A stretch of 64,000 nt of DNA from an uncultured Roseobacter sp. Its GTDB lineage: Bacteria; Pseudomonadota; Alphaproteobacteria; Rhodobacterales; Rhodobacteraceae. The translations under genes were made by a program, and so were the position numbers. Positions 53,195-62,185 of this stretch are shown here, one piece after another; within the stretch, counting starts at the first letter, position 1; every line of letters starts with the position of its first letter. The notes below the pieces were generated by a model. The model saw nothing but the letters and a program-made list of their open reading frames with translations. It was not told where the DNA came from and ran no database searches. The DNA is taken from positions 1 through 64,000 of the forward strand of contig NZ_CANLQB010000003.1 of the NCBI RefSeq assembly GCF_947493125.1, read 5' to 3'.

Positions 53195-53692
53195 TCATGC
53201 AGCCGCATCCTTGTTGATCCCGCTTGTCGCAAGCTCGGTCATGGCACGGTCGCCATCATAGGATGCATCAAGGCATTTCTTGAGCGCTGCCACATCCTCA
53301 TCCAGCTCCAGCCGGTCAGCGAAGGCGGCAAGACAGCCGTATCCCGCAATGGCGTAGTGGACCAGCCGCTGGTATTGCGTGATGATCATCGCGTCTTTGG
53401 TCGCGTCCTCACCAAATGTCTCTTCGATCGCATGGGCTCGTGCTTCTTTCACGAGGCCTTCCATGCCTTTGCAGTGCGCGCCGCTCGGATTTTCGTCGTG
53501 ACCTTCGGAAATTTTCTTGAGGGCGGTGATGCCGTCCTGAATACCGTCCGCTCCGGCGTTGAGAGCGTCGGACAGGTCCTTGTCGCTTGCCGCCTGCGCC
53601 ATCTCCTTGGTGACATCCAGCGCCTGTACGTTGGCGCTGTGGATATCCTTGAGCTGTTCAAGATAGAGGTCTTCCAGAGTGTCGATGCTCAT
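53195..53692 (-). CDS. DUF892 (YciE/YciF-like) ferritin-fold protein
   Basis: A 165-residue four-helix protein of the DUF892/YciF family. TLEDLYLEQLKDIHSANVQAL is the first helix of the family, and AHAIEETFGEDATKDAMIIT and YAIAGYGCLAAFADRL are further conserved helices with candidate metal ligands. Members are general stress proteins of ferritin-like fold. It ends against the Crp/Fnr remnant and starts facing a cluster of envelope stress genes. Confidence 0.88.
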   Translation of the reverse strand: MSIDTLEDLYLEQLKDIHSANVQALDVTKEMAQAASDKDLSDALNAGADGIQDGITALKKISEGHDENPSGAHCKGMEGLVKEARAHAIEETFGEDATKDAMIITQYQRLVHYAIAGYGCLAAFADRLELDEDVAALKKCLDASYDGDRAMTELATSGINKDAAA

Positions 53693-53886
53693 GTTCGATC
53701 CTTTCGAGGTGAGCTTTCACGCTAACTGGAATCGGCCACCGCAACAGAGACGATCTGGCTGGAGCGTCCTTCGAATGGGCAAATGCTAAACCAGATTAGC
53801 GTCTGCGCCCCGCATCACAAACCTCAACCGCCTAAGCTGCTCACAGCGGGGCTGACCACAGTCACGCCCCATCAGAGGAGCCCCTA

Positions 53887-53955
53887 ATGCATAACGTCTT
53901 TTACCTCATCGGACTGATCGTCGTCGTTTTGGCTGTCATCAGTTTTCTGTTCTGA
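53887..53955 (+). CDS. 22-residue membrane peptide
   Basis: ATG 53887 follows AGGAG and encodes MHNVFYLIGLIVVVLAVISF-LF, a single hydrophobic helix, ending at TGA 53953. Similar one-helix peptides sit in front of stress operons in related bacteria. It is 19 bases upstream of the next gene and too short for automatic gene finding. Confidence 0.6.
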   Translation: MHNVFYLIGLIVVVLAVISFLF

Positions 53956-53974
53956 ACCTGAAGTGGAGAGATTC

Positions 53975-54457
53975 ATGTCGACACAAAAAACTCCGGACCA
54001 AACGTCTGCCCATTCCGACGCATCGCAGGCCAAGCAGAAAGCAGGCGAAATGACGGAGAACGCGAAATCCGCCGCCCGTGACGTCGCGCAAGATGCCGCC
54101 TCCGCTGCAAAGGATCATGCGGAGACCGCCAAGTCATCGGTTGCCGACGAGATGTCGGGTGTTGCGTCAGCGCTTCGCACCGCAGCCGAAGAGATGCGCA
54201 GCGGCTCTCCGCAAGAACGCACCTTCGGTCAAATCGCCGAAGGTCTGGCCGATGCGTCCGAGGCGATGCGCAACAAGGATCTGAGTGAGATGGTGCAGGA
54301 TGTCAGCGCCTTCGCCCGCAAGAACCCATTGGTGTTTCTCGGTGGCGCTGCCCTGATCGGCTTTGCGGCCACTAGGTTCGCCAAAGCGTCCAACACCCGT
54401 GATCCGCAGGCAATCCTCACCGCGCGTGGAACCACACCGCACGGAGAGATCTCATGA
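53975..54457 (+). CDS. Alanine-rich stress protein with C-terminal membrane helix
   Basis: A 160-residue protein; the ATG at 53975 follows GGAGAG. The N-terminal half is a low-complexity helix rich in Ala, Lys and Asp (AAKDHAETAKSSVADEMSGV), like LEA-type or nutrient-stress proteins, and the C-terminal half ends with a membrane helix, NPLVFLGGAALIGFAATRF. It overlaps the DUF1469 gene by four bases and is the first of a three-gene operon with it and the DUF3618 gene. Confidence 0.8.
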   Translation: MSTQKTPDQTSAHSDASQAKQKAGEMTENAKSAARDVAQDAASAAKDHAETAKSSVADEMSGVASALRTAAEEMRSGSPQERTFGQIAEGLADASEAMRNKDLSEMVQDVSAFARKNPLVFLGGAALIGFAATRFAKASNTRDPQAILTARGTTPHGEIS

Positions 54458-54855
54458 GCGACAACACGACAAACAAGAGCGCGGGTCATCTTCTGTCTGA
54501 TGTAATGAGCAACGTCGGTGGCCTGGTGCGCAATGAGGTCGACCTCGCCCGCGCCGAAATCAGCGAGAACGTCACCAAGGCGGGTGTCGCCCTTGGCCTG
54601 ATCGCCGGTGCAGCCATCATCGCCCTGGTCGCTCTGAATGTTCTGGCCGCCGCACTCGTGGCGGCGCTCACCGATATTGGTCTGGAAGCCGGTTGGTCAT
54701 CGCTGATCGTTGGCACCGCACTTGGCATCATTGCCTTTGCTTTGATCAGCAAGGGCGTGAACGACCTCAAACTCTCAAGCCTCGCACCGACGCGGACAGT
54801 GAAGAACGTCCAACGCGATGCCGCAGCCGTGAAGGACGCCTACGATGACAAATGA
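54454..54855 (+). CDS. DUF1469 (phage-holin-like) membrane protein
   Basis: A 133-residue protein with an amphipathic N-terminal helix (LVRNEVDLARAEISENVTKA) and two membrane helices (GVALGLIAGAAIIALVALNV, SLIVGTALGIIAFALISK). This is the Phage_holin_3_6/DUF1469 type that regularly pairs with DUF3618 in stress operons; despite the name it is chromosomal and not a lysis protein. It overlaps both neighbours. Confidence 0.9.
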   Translation: MSDNTTNKSAGHLLSDVMSNVGGLVRNEVDLARAEISENVTKAGVALGLIAGAAIIALVALNVLAAALVAALTDIGLEAGWSSLIVGTALGIIAFALISKGVNDLKLSSLAPTRTVKNVQRDAAAVKDAYDDK

Positions 54856-55963
54856 GACCCGCAGCCCGAAAGAAATCGAACGCGAGATCGAAGATCAGCG
54901 GTCCGACCTGACCTCCAATCTGGAGGACCTGCAGGACAAGTTTTCACTCGACACCATCGTTCGCCAGATCAGCGATCAGTTTCGCGAACACGGTGGCGAC
55001 ATGGGCCGCTCGATCTCCAATCAGGTCAAAGCCAACCCGATCCCGCTGGCGCTCACCGGCATCGGTCTGGCCTGGCTGATATTTGGAGATTCCCAGCAGC
55101 CGCAGCCACGTCACCGCGCTTCCGATGATTTAGACGATGACCGCTACAGTTCGGCAGAAGGCGAGTTTCACCGCAATCGTGCCGAGCGCGGAATGCCTTA
55201 CACGCCGCCGAAAACGCTTAGTACGCGATCCTCTTCGGAGCCCTCCTGGGCGCGGGATCACGATGACGAAGACAGCCCTTCGGTGGCAAACCGTCTGTCC
55301 AGCAGTGCCGAAGCCGTGAAGGACAAGGCGGCGGATGGCGCACAATCGGTGAAGGGCGGCCTCGCAAGCGCTGGCTCGGCGCTCGGCGATGCCGCGTCTT
55401 CCGCTAAATCGACGGCGGGAACTGCGACGCAATCCGTAAAGCAGGGTCTGGCCACGGTGAGACACCGTATCGCGGAGGGCACCGAGACGCTAACCGAAGA
55501 AGGCCGCAAGCGTGTGATCGCCGCACGTCAGAAAGCCGTGGAAATGCGCCGCTCCGCGGCGCGGTCAATGCACCAGGGAACGGATGCGGCGGTTGACTTT
55601 TATGATCAGCAGCCGTTGGTCGTTGGCGCGCTCGCACTCGCCGTCGGTGCCGCGTTGGGCGGGGCTTTGCCGCGCACAAAGGCCGAAGACGATCTGATGG
55701 GCGCGCAGAGTGACAGCCTCTATGACGAAGCCGAGCGCATCTTGGAGGAGGAAAAAGCGAAGGCGCTGTCCATTGCGGGCTCAGTGAAAGATGAAGTCAA
55801 GGACATCGCAGCAGAGACCAAGGCCGACATGGACAGTGGCGCGCCCGGCGATAAATCCGCTGTCGAGGCGATTGGTGACAAGGCCAAAAACGCGGCAGAA
55901 CGGGTTGCGAAGACGGCCAAATCCGAAGCGCAGGACAAGAATCTGGGCAAGCCCAAGTCCTGA
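54845..55963 (+). CDS. DUF3618 membrane-associated protein
   Basis: A 372-residue protein. The N-terminal DUF3618 domain is clear (SPKEIEREIEDQRSDLTSNL), followed by a membrane helix near NPIPLALTGIGLAWLIFG. The rest is long, repetitive and rich in Ala, Ser, Lys and Glu (SAEAVKDKAADGAQSVKGGL), with a second helix, QPLVVGALALAVGAALGGAL, and an acidic helical tail. It is longer than the usual 120-250 residues. It is the third gene of the operon and probably supports the envelope under osmotic stress. Confidence 0.88.
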   Translation: MTNETRSPKEIEREIEDQRSDLTSNLEDLQDKFSLDTIVRQISDQFREHGGDMGRSISNQVKANPIPLALTGIGLAWLIFGDSQQPQPRHRASDDLDDDRYSSAEGEFHRNRAERGMPYTPPKTLSTRSSSEPSWARDHDDEDSPSVANRLSSSAEAVKDKAADGAQSVKGGLASAGSALGDAASSAKSTAGTATQSVKQGLATVRHRIAEGTETLTEEGRKRVIAARQKAVEMRRSAARSMHQGTDAAVDFYDQQPLVVGALALAVGAALGGALPRTKAEDDLMGAQSDSLYDEAERILEEEKAKALSIAGSVKDEVKDIAAETKADMDSGAPGDKSAVEAIGDKAKNAAERVAKTAKSEAQDKNLGKPKS

Positions 55964-56027
55964 TAAATCCGGGAGAGGCCATTCGGCCCTTTCCTGCCTT
56001 CTCATCTCCCAAACCTGAGGTTATGTC

Positions 56028-56975
56028 ATGCCACGCGGCCGCTCTGCCGAGACCCCGACCGACATCACGGCCCGCGGCTGGAAGGATATTGCCTTTCGGC
56101 TCAAGGACGAGATCTTCGCCGACCGGGTCGGGCTGATTGCGGCCGGAATTGCCTTTTACGGGTTGTTGGCCCTTTTCCCCGCCATAACCGCGCTTATTGC
56201 CATCAGTGGGTTGATGGTCGAACCGAGCCAGATCGTCGATCAGCTGGAACGCCTTTCAGGCCTAATGCCGTAAGACGTGATCGCAATTGTCACGAGGCAG
56301 GCCACCGCCGTGGCCGGGTCCCGCGAAGGCGGCCTCGGCCTTGCGGCACTCGCCGGCGTTCTGATCGCGCTTTATTCAGCCTCGAAAGGTATGGCGAGCC
56401 TCATCGAAGGCATCAACTTCGCTTACGACGAGGATGAAGATCGCGGGTTCATAAAGCTCAAACTTGTCACATTTGCCTTGACGCTTTTTCTGATGGTCGG
56501 CCTGCTGGTCGCCTTGATGGCAACCCTTGGCTTGCCCGCGGTTCTGGCACTTCTGAAATTTGGTCCGGTGTTCGAGGTCTTCATGACGGTCGGCCTTTGG
56601 ATCGGGCTATTCTGTCTGACCGTCTTTGGCCTTTCCGTGCTCTACCGCTATGCGCCGTCTCGCGATGAACCGGAATGGAAATGGGGCTCGCCCGGCGCAA
56701 TCGTCGCCTGCCTCATCTGGGTCATCGCCTCGGCCGGCCTTGCGTTCTACGTTGGGAATTTCGGGTCTTACAACGAAAGCTTCGGGACGCTGGCCGGGGT
56801 GGTCGTTCTGCTGATGTGGTTCTGGATATCCGCCTTCATTATCCTGCTGGGCGCGGAGCTGAATGCCGAGATGGAGGCGCAAACGCGCGCTGACACGACA
56901 CAAGGCCCCGATGAACCGATGGGATTGCGCCAGGCAGTGAAGGCCGATACTTCGGGCGAGGCCACAAAGTCATGA
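56028..56975 (+). pseudogene. YihY/BrkB-family membrane protein with an in-frame stop
   Basis: Frame is kept over 316 codons except for a TAA at codon 82 (56271-56273), between LERLSGLMP and DVIAIVTRQATAV. Relatives have one continuous protein with a residue such as Gln here, so a single C-to-T change would explain it. A GTG at 56277 could restart the C-terminal 232 residues. The sequence has the family membrane segments (IAFYGLLALFPAITALIAIS, LALYSASKGMASLIEGINFAYDE-like). It is probably inactive unless read through. Confidence 0.82.
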
Positions 56976-56991
56976 TGCTGCAATCCGCCGC

Positions 56992-57969
56992 ATGCTGAAC
57001 TGGGTTTTCTGGGGCCTCGCTCTTATCATTATCATCACCACGCTCCTGCCGCTGACCAGCAGCGCGACCTGGTGGGTCCGCATGTGGGATTTTCCACGCC
57101 TGCACATCGCCGGAGTGGCACTGCTAACCCTGCTCGCTTGCCTGCCCTTCGCGATGTCCCAGAAGCCTCTTCTGGCAGCCGCTTTGATTGCTGTGATGGT
57201 CTATCAGGGTATGCAGATCTTCCCCTACACACCACTGGCGCGTACGGAAGTCGACATCGCAGGTGCACCGTCTCCGGCGGAGGAGATGTCACTCCTGTCG
57301 CTGAACGTGCTGATGGAAAACACCCGGCATCATGATCTGATCGCAATTCTAGAACGCGAAGACCCGGATGTCTTACTTCTGATGGAAACCGATGACACGT
57401 GGCACGCAGCCTTGTCACAGACGCTCGCCCGCTACCCAACCATCAAGTCACACATCGCCAATTACCACTATGGACTGATCTTTGCCACGCGGCTGGAAAC
57501 GTCCGGCGTCGAGCTGCTGTGGCCCTTGGCCGATGATACGCCCGCCGTCAGGGCGGTGATGACGTCCCCAAGCGGTGCCGCATTCAACTTCATCGGTCTG
57601 CATCCGCGGCCCCCCGTGTTCGGCAACACGACGGCCGTGCGCGACAGGCAGATCAAGGAGGTCGCCTTGATGACCAAATCGTCCGAACGGCCGACTGTCG
57701 TGATGGGGGATTTCAACGATGTTGCCTGGTCCTGGACCACGAAGCGTTTCAAACGATACTGCGATCTTCTGGAGCCACGCGTGGGACGCGGCATGATGTC
57801 CAGCTTCCACGCGGAGTATCCGTTCATGCGCCTACCGATCGATCAGATGTTCATGACAAAGGACGTCGGGCTGGTGTCGTTCCGCAGGCTAGAGCCTTTC
57901 GGGTCCGATCACTTCCCGATGGCGGCCACCGCTTTCATCCTCAATCAAAGGCCGAACGATGGACAGTAA
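56992..57969 (+). CDS. Membrane-anchored endonuclease/exonuclease/phosphatase family protein
   Basis: A 325-residue protein with three N-terminal membrane helices (about 1-85) and a periplasm-facing or cytoplasmic EEP-fold domain. Motifs are SLNVLMENTRHHDLIAILER, the metal-site GDFNDVAWS (Asp, Asn) and the end GSDHFPMAAT. EEP proteins cleave phosphodiesters or phosphomonoesters. The usual early E-motif reads LLLMETDDTW. The substrate is unknown. It starts 16 bases after the BrkB gene and overlaps the next gene by 11 bases. Confidence 0.84.
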   Translation: MLNWVFWGLALIIIITTLLPLTSSATWWVRMWDFPRLHIAGVALLTLLACLPFAMSQKPLLAAALIAVMVYQGMQIFPYTPLARTEVDIAGAPSPAEEMSLLSLNVLMENTRHHDLIAILEREDPDVLLLMETDDTWHAALSQTLARYPTIKSHIANYHYGLIFATRLETSGVELLWPLADDTPAVRAVMTSPSGAAFNFIGLHPRPPVFGNTTAVRDRQIKEVALMTKSSERPTVVMGDFNDVAWSWTTKRFKRYCDLLEPRVGRGMMSSFHAEYPFMRLPIDQMFMTKDVGLVSFRRLEPFGSDHFPMAATAFILNQRPNDGQ

Positions 57970-59092
57970 GCCGGCCAAGCCGTCGGCCAAGGCACAGCCA
58001 CGGCGTCGGCCTGCTGCGTTGCGGAACCGCTTGGAGGTCCCGCTCATCGGCATTTTCGGTTTACTGCTGTTGCAGGCTCTGGTCTGGGCCAGCGATTTTC
58101 TGATACCGGTTACTGCCGCATGTCTTGGCTATTTCGTCCTGAACCGACCCCGTCGTATTCTGTCCAGGCTCGGGATCGCGCCGATTGTCTCGGCCGCTTT
58201 GTTCACTGCCTTTCTGACAGCCCTCATCATACTCTTGCTTAGGCAACTCAGCGCACCGGCGGCGCAGTTCATTGAGGACCTGCCGTCACTTATGGATGAA
58301 ATCAAGCAAAAGCTCTCCGCAGCGGGTGGCACCTTGGAAGCCATCAATGACGCGACCGTTGCGGCCGAGGAGATCATCGAAGATCAAAACGCCGAAACAG
58401 TGGAGGTCGAGGTAGTGTCCAACACAGGCATCGCCACGACTCTCTTCAGCATGGCGCCCGGTTTCCTCAGCCGGATTCTCTTCGCGCTGATCCTGTTGTT
58501 CTTCCTGATTGCATCGGGGGACATATTCCTGACCAAGACCGTGCAAAGCTTCGAGCGGTTTGCCGACAAGCGGCGCGCCGTGGAGGTCGTGCATTCGATC
58601 GAGGATCGTCTGGGATACTATCTGGGCGGCATTGCGTTCATCAACGCGGGCCTTGGGCTTGCCGTGGCCATTGCGACGCATCTCTGGGGTTTGCCGAACG
58701 CGATCATCTTCGGCTTCATGGCCTTCGGGCTCAATTTCGTACCGTTCCTGGGCGGGCTGATGGGCGCGGCCATTGCGGCCGCCGTCGCATTCGTCACTCT
58801 TGACGGGACGTTGGCCGCAGCAGGTGTATTTGCGACTTACATCGCGCTAACTTTCATCGAAGGTCAGTTCATCACACCGCTTATAATTTCGCGCAGAATG
58901 CGGTTGAACACTCCGGTCGTTTTCCTATTTGTCGCCTTCTTCGCTTGGATCTGGTCGATCATCGGAATGATCGTCGCTCTGCCCATCTTGATCGTGCTCA
59001 AGATCGCCTGTGATGAGACCAAATCACCGCAGACCCTCGCCGGGTTTCTGGGGGATCTGGACGACACCTCGGGGAGCGACGTCCGGGACTAG
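57959..59092 (+). CDS. AI-2E family transporter (YdiK-type)
   Basis: A 377-residue membrane protein of the AI-2E superfamily with about eight helices. Conserved segments are FGFMAFGLNFVPFLGGLMGA and FIEGQFITPLIISRRMRLN. The middle has an extra, charged loop (ATVAAEEIIEDQNAETVEVEV). Family members export or exchange small molecules; some are Na+/H+ antiporters, and a true autoinducer role is only one possibility. It overlaps the EEP gene, indicating co-expression. Confidence 0.86.
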   Translation: MDSKPAKPSAKAQPRRRPAALRNRLEVPLIGIFGLLLLQALVWASDFLIPVTAACLGYFVLNRPRRILSRLGIAPIVSAALFTAFLTALIILLLRQLSAPAAQFIEDLPSLMDEIKQKLSAAGGTLEAINDATVAAEEIIEDQNAETVEVEVVSNTGIATTLFSMAPGFLSRILFALILLFFLIASGDIFLTKTVQSFERFADKRRAVEVVHSIEDRLGYYLGGIAFINAGLGLAVAIATHLWGLPNAIIFGFMAFGLNFVPFLGGLMGAAIAAAVAFVTLDGTLAAAGVFATYIALTFIEGQFITPLIISRRMRLNTPVVFLFVAFFAWIWSIIGMIVALPILIVLKIACDETKSPQTLAGFLGDLDDTSGSDVRD

Positions 59093-59130
59093 ATGGCTGG
59101 CGGCGGCCCGCACCGCCAGCCGATCTCCGC

Positions 59131-59265
59131 TCAGGTCTTCCTGCGAACAAGGCGCGCCACGAATATCAGCATAAAGGCACCAGCAGCGGCAACGATCAAC
59201 TGACCGATCCACCCGCCAAGCGTCGCGCCGATGATCAGTGATCCGATCCATCCTACTCCAGTCAT
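59131..59265 (-). CDS. Small membrane protein, YeaQ/YmgE-like
   Basis: A 44-residue peptide with a ribosome site AAGGA before its ATG at 59265. The sequence (GWIGSLIIGATLGGWIGQLI then VAAAGAFMLIFVARLVRRKT) has the Gly-rich double helix of the GlsB/YeaQ/YmgE stress membrane proteins but is about half their length. It faces the AI-2E gene and is close to the PRC-barrel gene's terminator. Confidence 0.65.
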   Translation of the reverse strand: MTGVGWIGSLIIGATLGGWIGQLIVAAAGAFMLIFVARLVRRKT

Positions 59266-59342
59266 TCTTTAGGTCCTTCTTCGAGAGTTGAGGAGAGGTG
59301 TTATGCAAGCGGCATCTCGGCGCTCACGCTGTACTTATTTAC

Positions 59343-59378
59343 AAAAAAAAATGCCGCCGCCGGAGGGACACCGGCGGC
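59343..59378 (-). terminator. Rho-independent terminator of the PRC-barrel gene
   Basis: On the leftward strand, GCCGCCGG (59378-59371) and CCGGCGGC (59363-59356) form an 8-bp GC stem with a 7-base loop, followed after a short GC stretch by nine T (59351-59343). It lies 59 bases past the stop of the gene at 59437-60510 and is a typical intrinsic terminator. Confidence 0.88.
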
Positions 59379-59436
59379 AGCGAACTCGTTACCTACACCA
59401 TCAAGATACGTTCCGGTGCCCGCATCAATCTGACAC

Positions 59437-60510
59437 TCAGTCGAGACCGAGTTGCTCGGCCAGGCGCAGACCGGGGTCGAGCACGCGCACTTCTGTCTCG
59501 CGATACTCAGGCATGTTCTCCAGCTTGGACTGCGTGAACTCGGGCAGGATCAGCTCGTCTTTGCGCAGGATCAGTTTCTCGACCGGCACTGCGACTTCAT
59601 TTTCGCCCATGCCAAGGAAACCGCCAACGCCGATGATGGCCACTAGCGTTTGACCGCGTATACCGATGAAATCGACCTCGCCCACGTCTTCACCGGTTTC
59701 AGTGGCAACGCTCCGCCCGATCAAGTCTTCGGCCTTGCGGTCAAAGATCGGCAGCACCTTTACCGTCTCCTGATAGCGGGCGCGGTCCTCGTCAGCCATG
59801 TTCCCGGCCGCATCCGCTTTAAAATCCTCCATGACAACGCGCGCCTGCATCTGTTCAACCTCGACATTCGCTGCGCCGCCATCGACGACGTTGACCTCTG
59901 GCTCCTCGCTGGTGACGGACACATTGGCGCTCTCGCCTTGCTCCAGATTCACTTGCGCGTCGGCCTGCGTCACGTCGATCCGGGCCTCCTGCGCATCAGA
60001 GATATTGACCTGCGCCTCGCCTTGCTGGAATTCCACGCGCGGCTGCGCTTCCTGGATGGTGATCTTCGGCTCCGGGCGAATGAATCGTACGACAGGTTCG
60101 GGCTGATCAAGGTCAATTATTGGCTCACCGGTCTCAACATCCACTTCAGGCTTGGGTACCATCACGGTGACAACAGGCTCGGGGATCACGACCGTGATCT
60201 GCGGCTGGGCCTGTTCAACGGTGATGATCGGGGCCTGTTGGCGAACCTTCACGGTGGGTTCCGGCACCACCACGGTGATCTCTGGTTGCGGTTGCTCGAC
60301 CGTGACCACGGGCTGGCCTTGTGTCACTTCAAAGTTGGGGTCTGGCACGGTCACATTGACGGTTGCATCTTCCTGCTTGACGACCACCTGTCCGACTTCA
60401 GCGGGAACGACGGTCGCGTCGGTTTCGGTCGTCGACTGGGCGAGAGCGCCCGTTGCGGCCAACGCGCCGATGGCGGCAGTGCCGAGGAGTGTTTTCAGTG
60501 TCGGGCTCAT
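59437..60510 (-). CDS. Exported PRC-barrel protein with a repetitive beta-strand region
   Basis: A 357-residue protein; the start at 60510 gives a signal peptide ending in GALAQS (an in-frame start at 60582 is less likely). Residues about 45-235 are short repeats of eight to ten residues of the form P-x-V-x-V (QPEITVVVPEPTVKV, QPQITVVIPEPVVTV), predicting stacked beta strands. Residues about 245-325 are a PRC-barrel (DLIGRSVATETGEDVGEVDF, NEVAVPVEKLIL). It probably acts at the cell envelope. It diverges from the second PRC-barrel gene and ends at a strong terminator. Confidence 0.84.
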   Translation of the reverse strand: MSPTLKTLLGTAAIGALAATGALAQSTTETDATVVPAEVGQVVVKQEDATVNVTVPDPNFEVTQGQPVVTVEQPQPEITVVVPEPTVKVRQQAPIITVEQAQPQITVVIPEPVVTVMVPKPEVDVETGEPIIDLDQPEPVVRFIRPEPKITIQEAQPRVEFQQGEAQVNISDAQEARIDVTQADAQVNLEQGESANVSVTSEEPEVNVVDGGAANVEVEQMQARVVMEDFKADAAGNMADEDRARYQETVKVLPIFDRKAEDLIGRSVATETGEDVGEVDFIGIRGQTLVAIIGVGGFLGMGENEVAVPVEKLILRKDELILPEFTQSKLENMPEYRETEVRVLDPGLRLAEQLGLD

Positions 60511-60947
60511 ATAGTTTCCTTCGCATGACCGGGATCGAGCACTGCCCGGAGGCGTGCGCTCAAATCGTGTGACCTCGGACAAAGTTGATTTCCGGATTGG
60601 CTCGAGCGCCCCATTTACGACGCGCCTTTGTCTTACCGCCGGATGCCTGAACCGACAGAAATGCCAGCCCTTGAAGCTGTCATAGAACTAGCAGTTTCTG
60701 CCGTGATGAGGTGGCCCGAGGCACTAATCCCTGACAAGTTTTCCGACTTTCATGCCCCCGATCCGACGTCGGTGCCTGTTGATCAAGGCAGCCCGAAGCG
60801 GCCGGTGGAACAGAAACCACCGAAGCGGGCATCTTAAATACTGTTCCAGTTTAATGCTTGGGCATTTCGCCTTGCGCGAAGGATGGCCACGGAGCGCCTG
60901 AGAGCGCAATTGTCTGGATACACGAAGAAAATATTGGAGACGTCAGA
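60511..60947. other. Divergent gap between two PRC-barrel genes
   Basis: No gene is supported here. At 60833-60856 it contains CTTAAAT-A-CTGT-TCC-AGTTTA, a sequence with a near copy at 62186-62208; both lie 90-160 bases upstream of rightward stress-type genes. Confidence 0.45.
60833..60856 (+). promoter_or_regulatory. Shared upstream motif, copy 1
   Basis: CTTAAAT-A-CTGT-TCC-AGTTTA matches CTTAAAT-C-CTGT-CCT-AGTTTA at 62186-62208 at 18 of 21 positions. It stands about 92 bases before the PRC-barrel gene at 60948. It may be a binding site or alternative sigma-factor promoter shared by stress genes. A weaker relative, CTTAATCTGTGTTAACTT, lies before the Crp/Fnr remnant at 52407. Confidence 0.4.
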
Positions 60948-61367
60948 ATGAAAAAACTTTCCGTAACAGCCCTGATCGCCGTGATCGCCACAGGCCCGGC
61001 TCTTGCCGAAGCCCACATGGACACCGCGAACATGATCCGGACGCGCGACATCACCGGCGGCGACATCTACACGCTCAATGGCCCGATGGATGAGGATACC
61101 TGGGGCAACTGGGAAGCTGAGGGCGTCGGTCCCGACTGGAATGATATCGGGGAAATCGAAGACGTCATTCTCGACCGCGACGGCCAGATGATTGGTGTTG
61201 TCGCTGAAGTCGGCGGCTTTCTCGACATCGGCGACAAGCACGTGTTCGTCCCCGTGGATGACATCCGCCTTACGCCGGTGGACGACAAAACCTATGTGAT
61301 CGTCACCCGAAAGACCGAAGAGCAACTCGAAGAGATGGACTCGGTCGACGAAGCATGGTGGAACTGA
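60948..61367 (+). CDS. Exported PRC-barrel protein
   Basis: A 139-residue protein; the start at 60948 follows GGAGA and gives a signal peptide ending in ALAEAH. One PRC-barrel domain (about 35-125) includes TLNGPMDEDTWGNWEAEG, DIGEIEDVILDRDGQMIGVV and HVFVPVDDIRLTPVD. PRC-barrel proteins of this exported type are common in stress loci, and their ligands are unknown. It is followed by a strong hairpin. Confidence 0.86.
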   Translation: MKKLSVTALIAVIATGPALAEAHMDTANMIRTRDITGGDIYTLNGPMDEDTWGNWEAEGVGPDWNDIGEIEDVILDRDGQMIGVVAEVGGFLDIGDKHVFVPVDDIRLTPVDDKTYVIVTRKTEEQLEEMDSVDEAWWN

Positions 61368-61389
61368 CCTAAAGGTCTGTAACCCAAGC

Positions 61390-61412
61390 GAAGTGGCCCG
61401 CCGGGCCACTTC
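61390..61412 (+). terminator. Hairpin after the PRC-barrel gene
   Basis: GAAGTGGCCC (61390-61399) and GGGCCACTTC (61403-61412) form a perfect 10-bp stem with a 3-base loop, 22 bases after the stop. Only a weak T run (CGTCTC) follows, but the stem is strong enough to end transcription. Confidence 0.7.
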
Positions 61413-61448
61413 CGTCTCACCCATCCGCGGATACCATGGTCAAACGTT

Positions 61449-62093
61449 GTGCTTCACGAGACGTCCACACCAAAAGTCAGTGACCAACCACTGCTCATGA
61501 TCGCATTGGGCTGGGCCGCCATTCTCGGCTGTGCCGTTTTCAGCATATCGATCCTCATTGCCGATTTTGTTGTTCCAGACCACGATTGGATCGCCGACAC
61601 GATCAGCGACCTTGGCGCGGGCCGGTACGAGTTCATCGTGGACATCGGCATCTACGCGTTTTCCGGATCGCTGATTTGCACCGCCTTGCTGTCTGCTCAT
61701 GTGCATATGGGCGGGTGGAAGTGGAGCGTCGGCATCGTGGGCCTGGCCCTGCTCGGCTTGCTGGTGTTCCTGATTGGCGCCCGCAACGAATATGGTGATC
61801 GTGACTCGGACGGTGTCGTGATCCACATCTATCTGGTCTATGGCCTTGGCGCGATCATGGCGGCGGTGCCATGGCTGATGTCCCAGGGGGCCCGTCGAGC
61901 GGGCGGGCGCTACGGGGCGATCCTTGTCGCAATATCGCTGATTTGGGTTGTATCGGCCCCGGTCTTCTTCCTTCTGCCGGATTCTGTGGATGGTCTCTAT
62001 GAACGCTATCTCGGTGTGATCGCCTTTGCCTTGGTGATCACGCTTGCTCGGCTGTTCATCAAGCGTGGACAGATGCTTCATGGGGCGCGTTAG
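61449..62093 (+). CDS. DUF998 membrane protein
   Basis: A 214-residue membrane protein with six helices of the DUF998 family. The first helix, ALGWAAILGCAVFSISILIADF, and HDWIADTISDLGAGRYEF after it are the conserved opening. GTG 61449 is the frame's start, but no ribosome site was seen, and ATG 61497 is possible. Its function is unknown. Confidence 0.78.
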   Translation: MLHETSTPKVSDQPLLMIALGWAAILGCAVFSISILIADFVVPDHDWIADTISDLGAGRYEFIVDIGIYAFSGSLICTALLSAHVHMGGWKWSVGIVGLALLGLLVFLIGARNEYGDRDSDGVVIHIYLVYGLGAIMAAVPWLMSQGARRAGGRYGAILVAISLIWVVSAPVFFLLPDSVDGLYERYLGVIAFALVITLARLFIKRGQMLHGAR

Positions 62094-62185
62094 GCGAATG
62101 TCTGGCCCCGCGCATTGACCCGCGCCCGTTGTCCCTGCCAGCCATGGGCTCGGGCCGAAAGGCGGACACCAGCGTCGACTTGCCG

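Noticed and set aside
54454-54855. A phage lysis holin
   Set aside because: The DUF1469 protein sits in a DUF3618 stress operon with no lysin or phage genes nearby.
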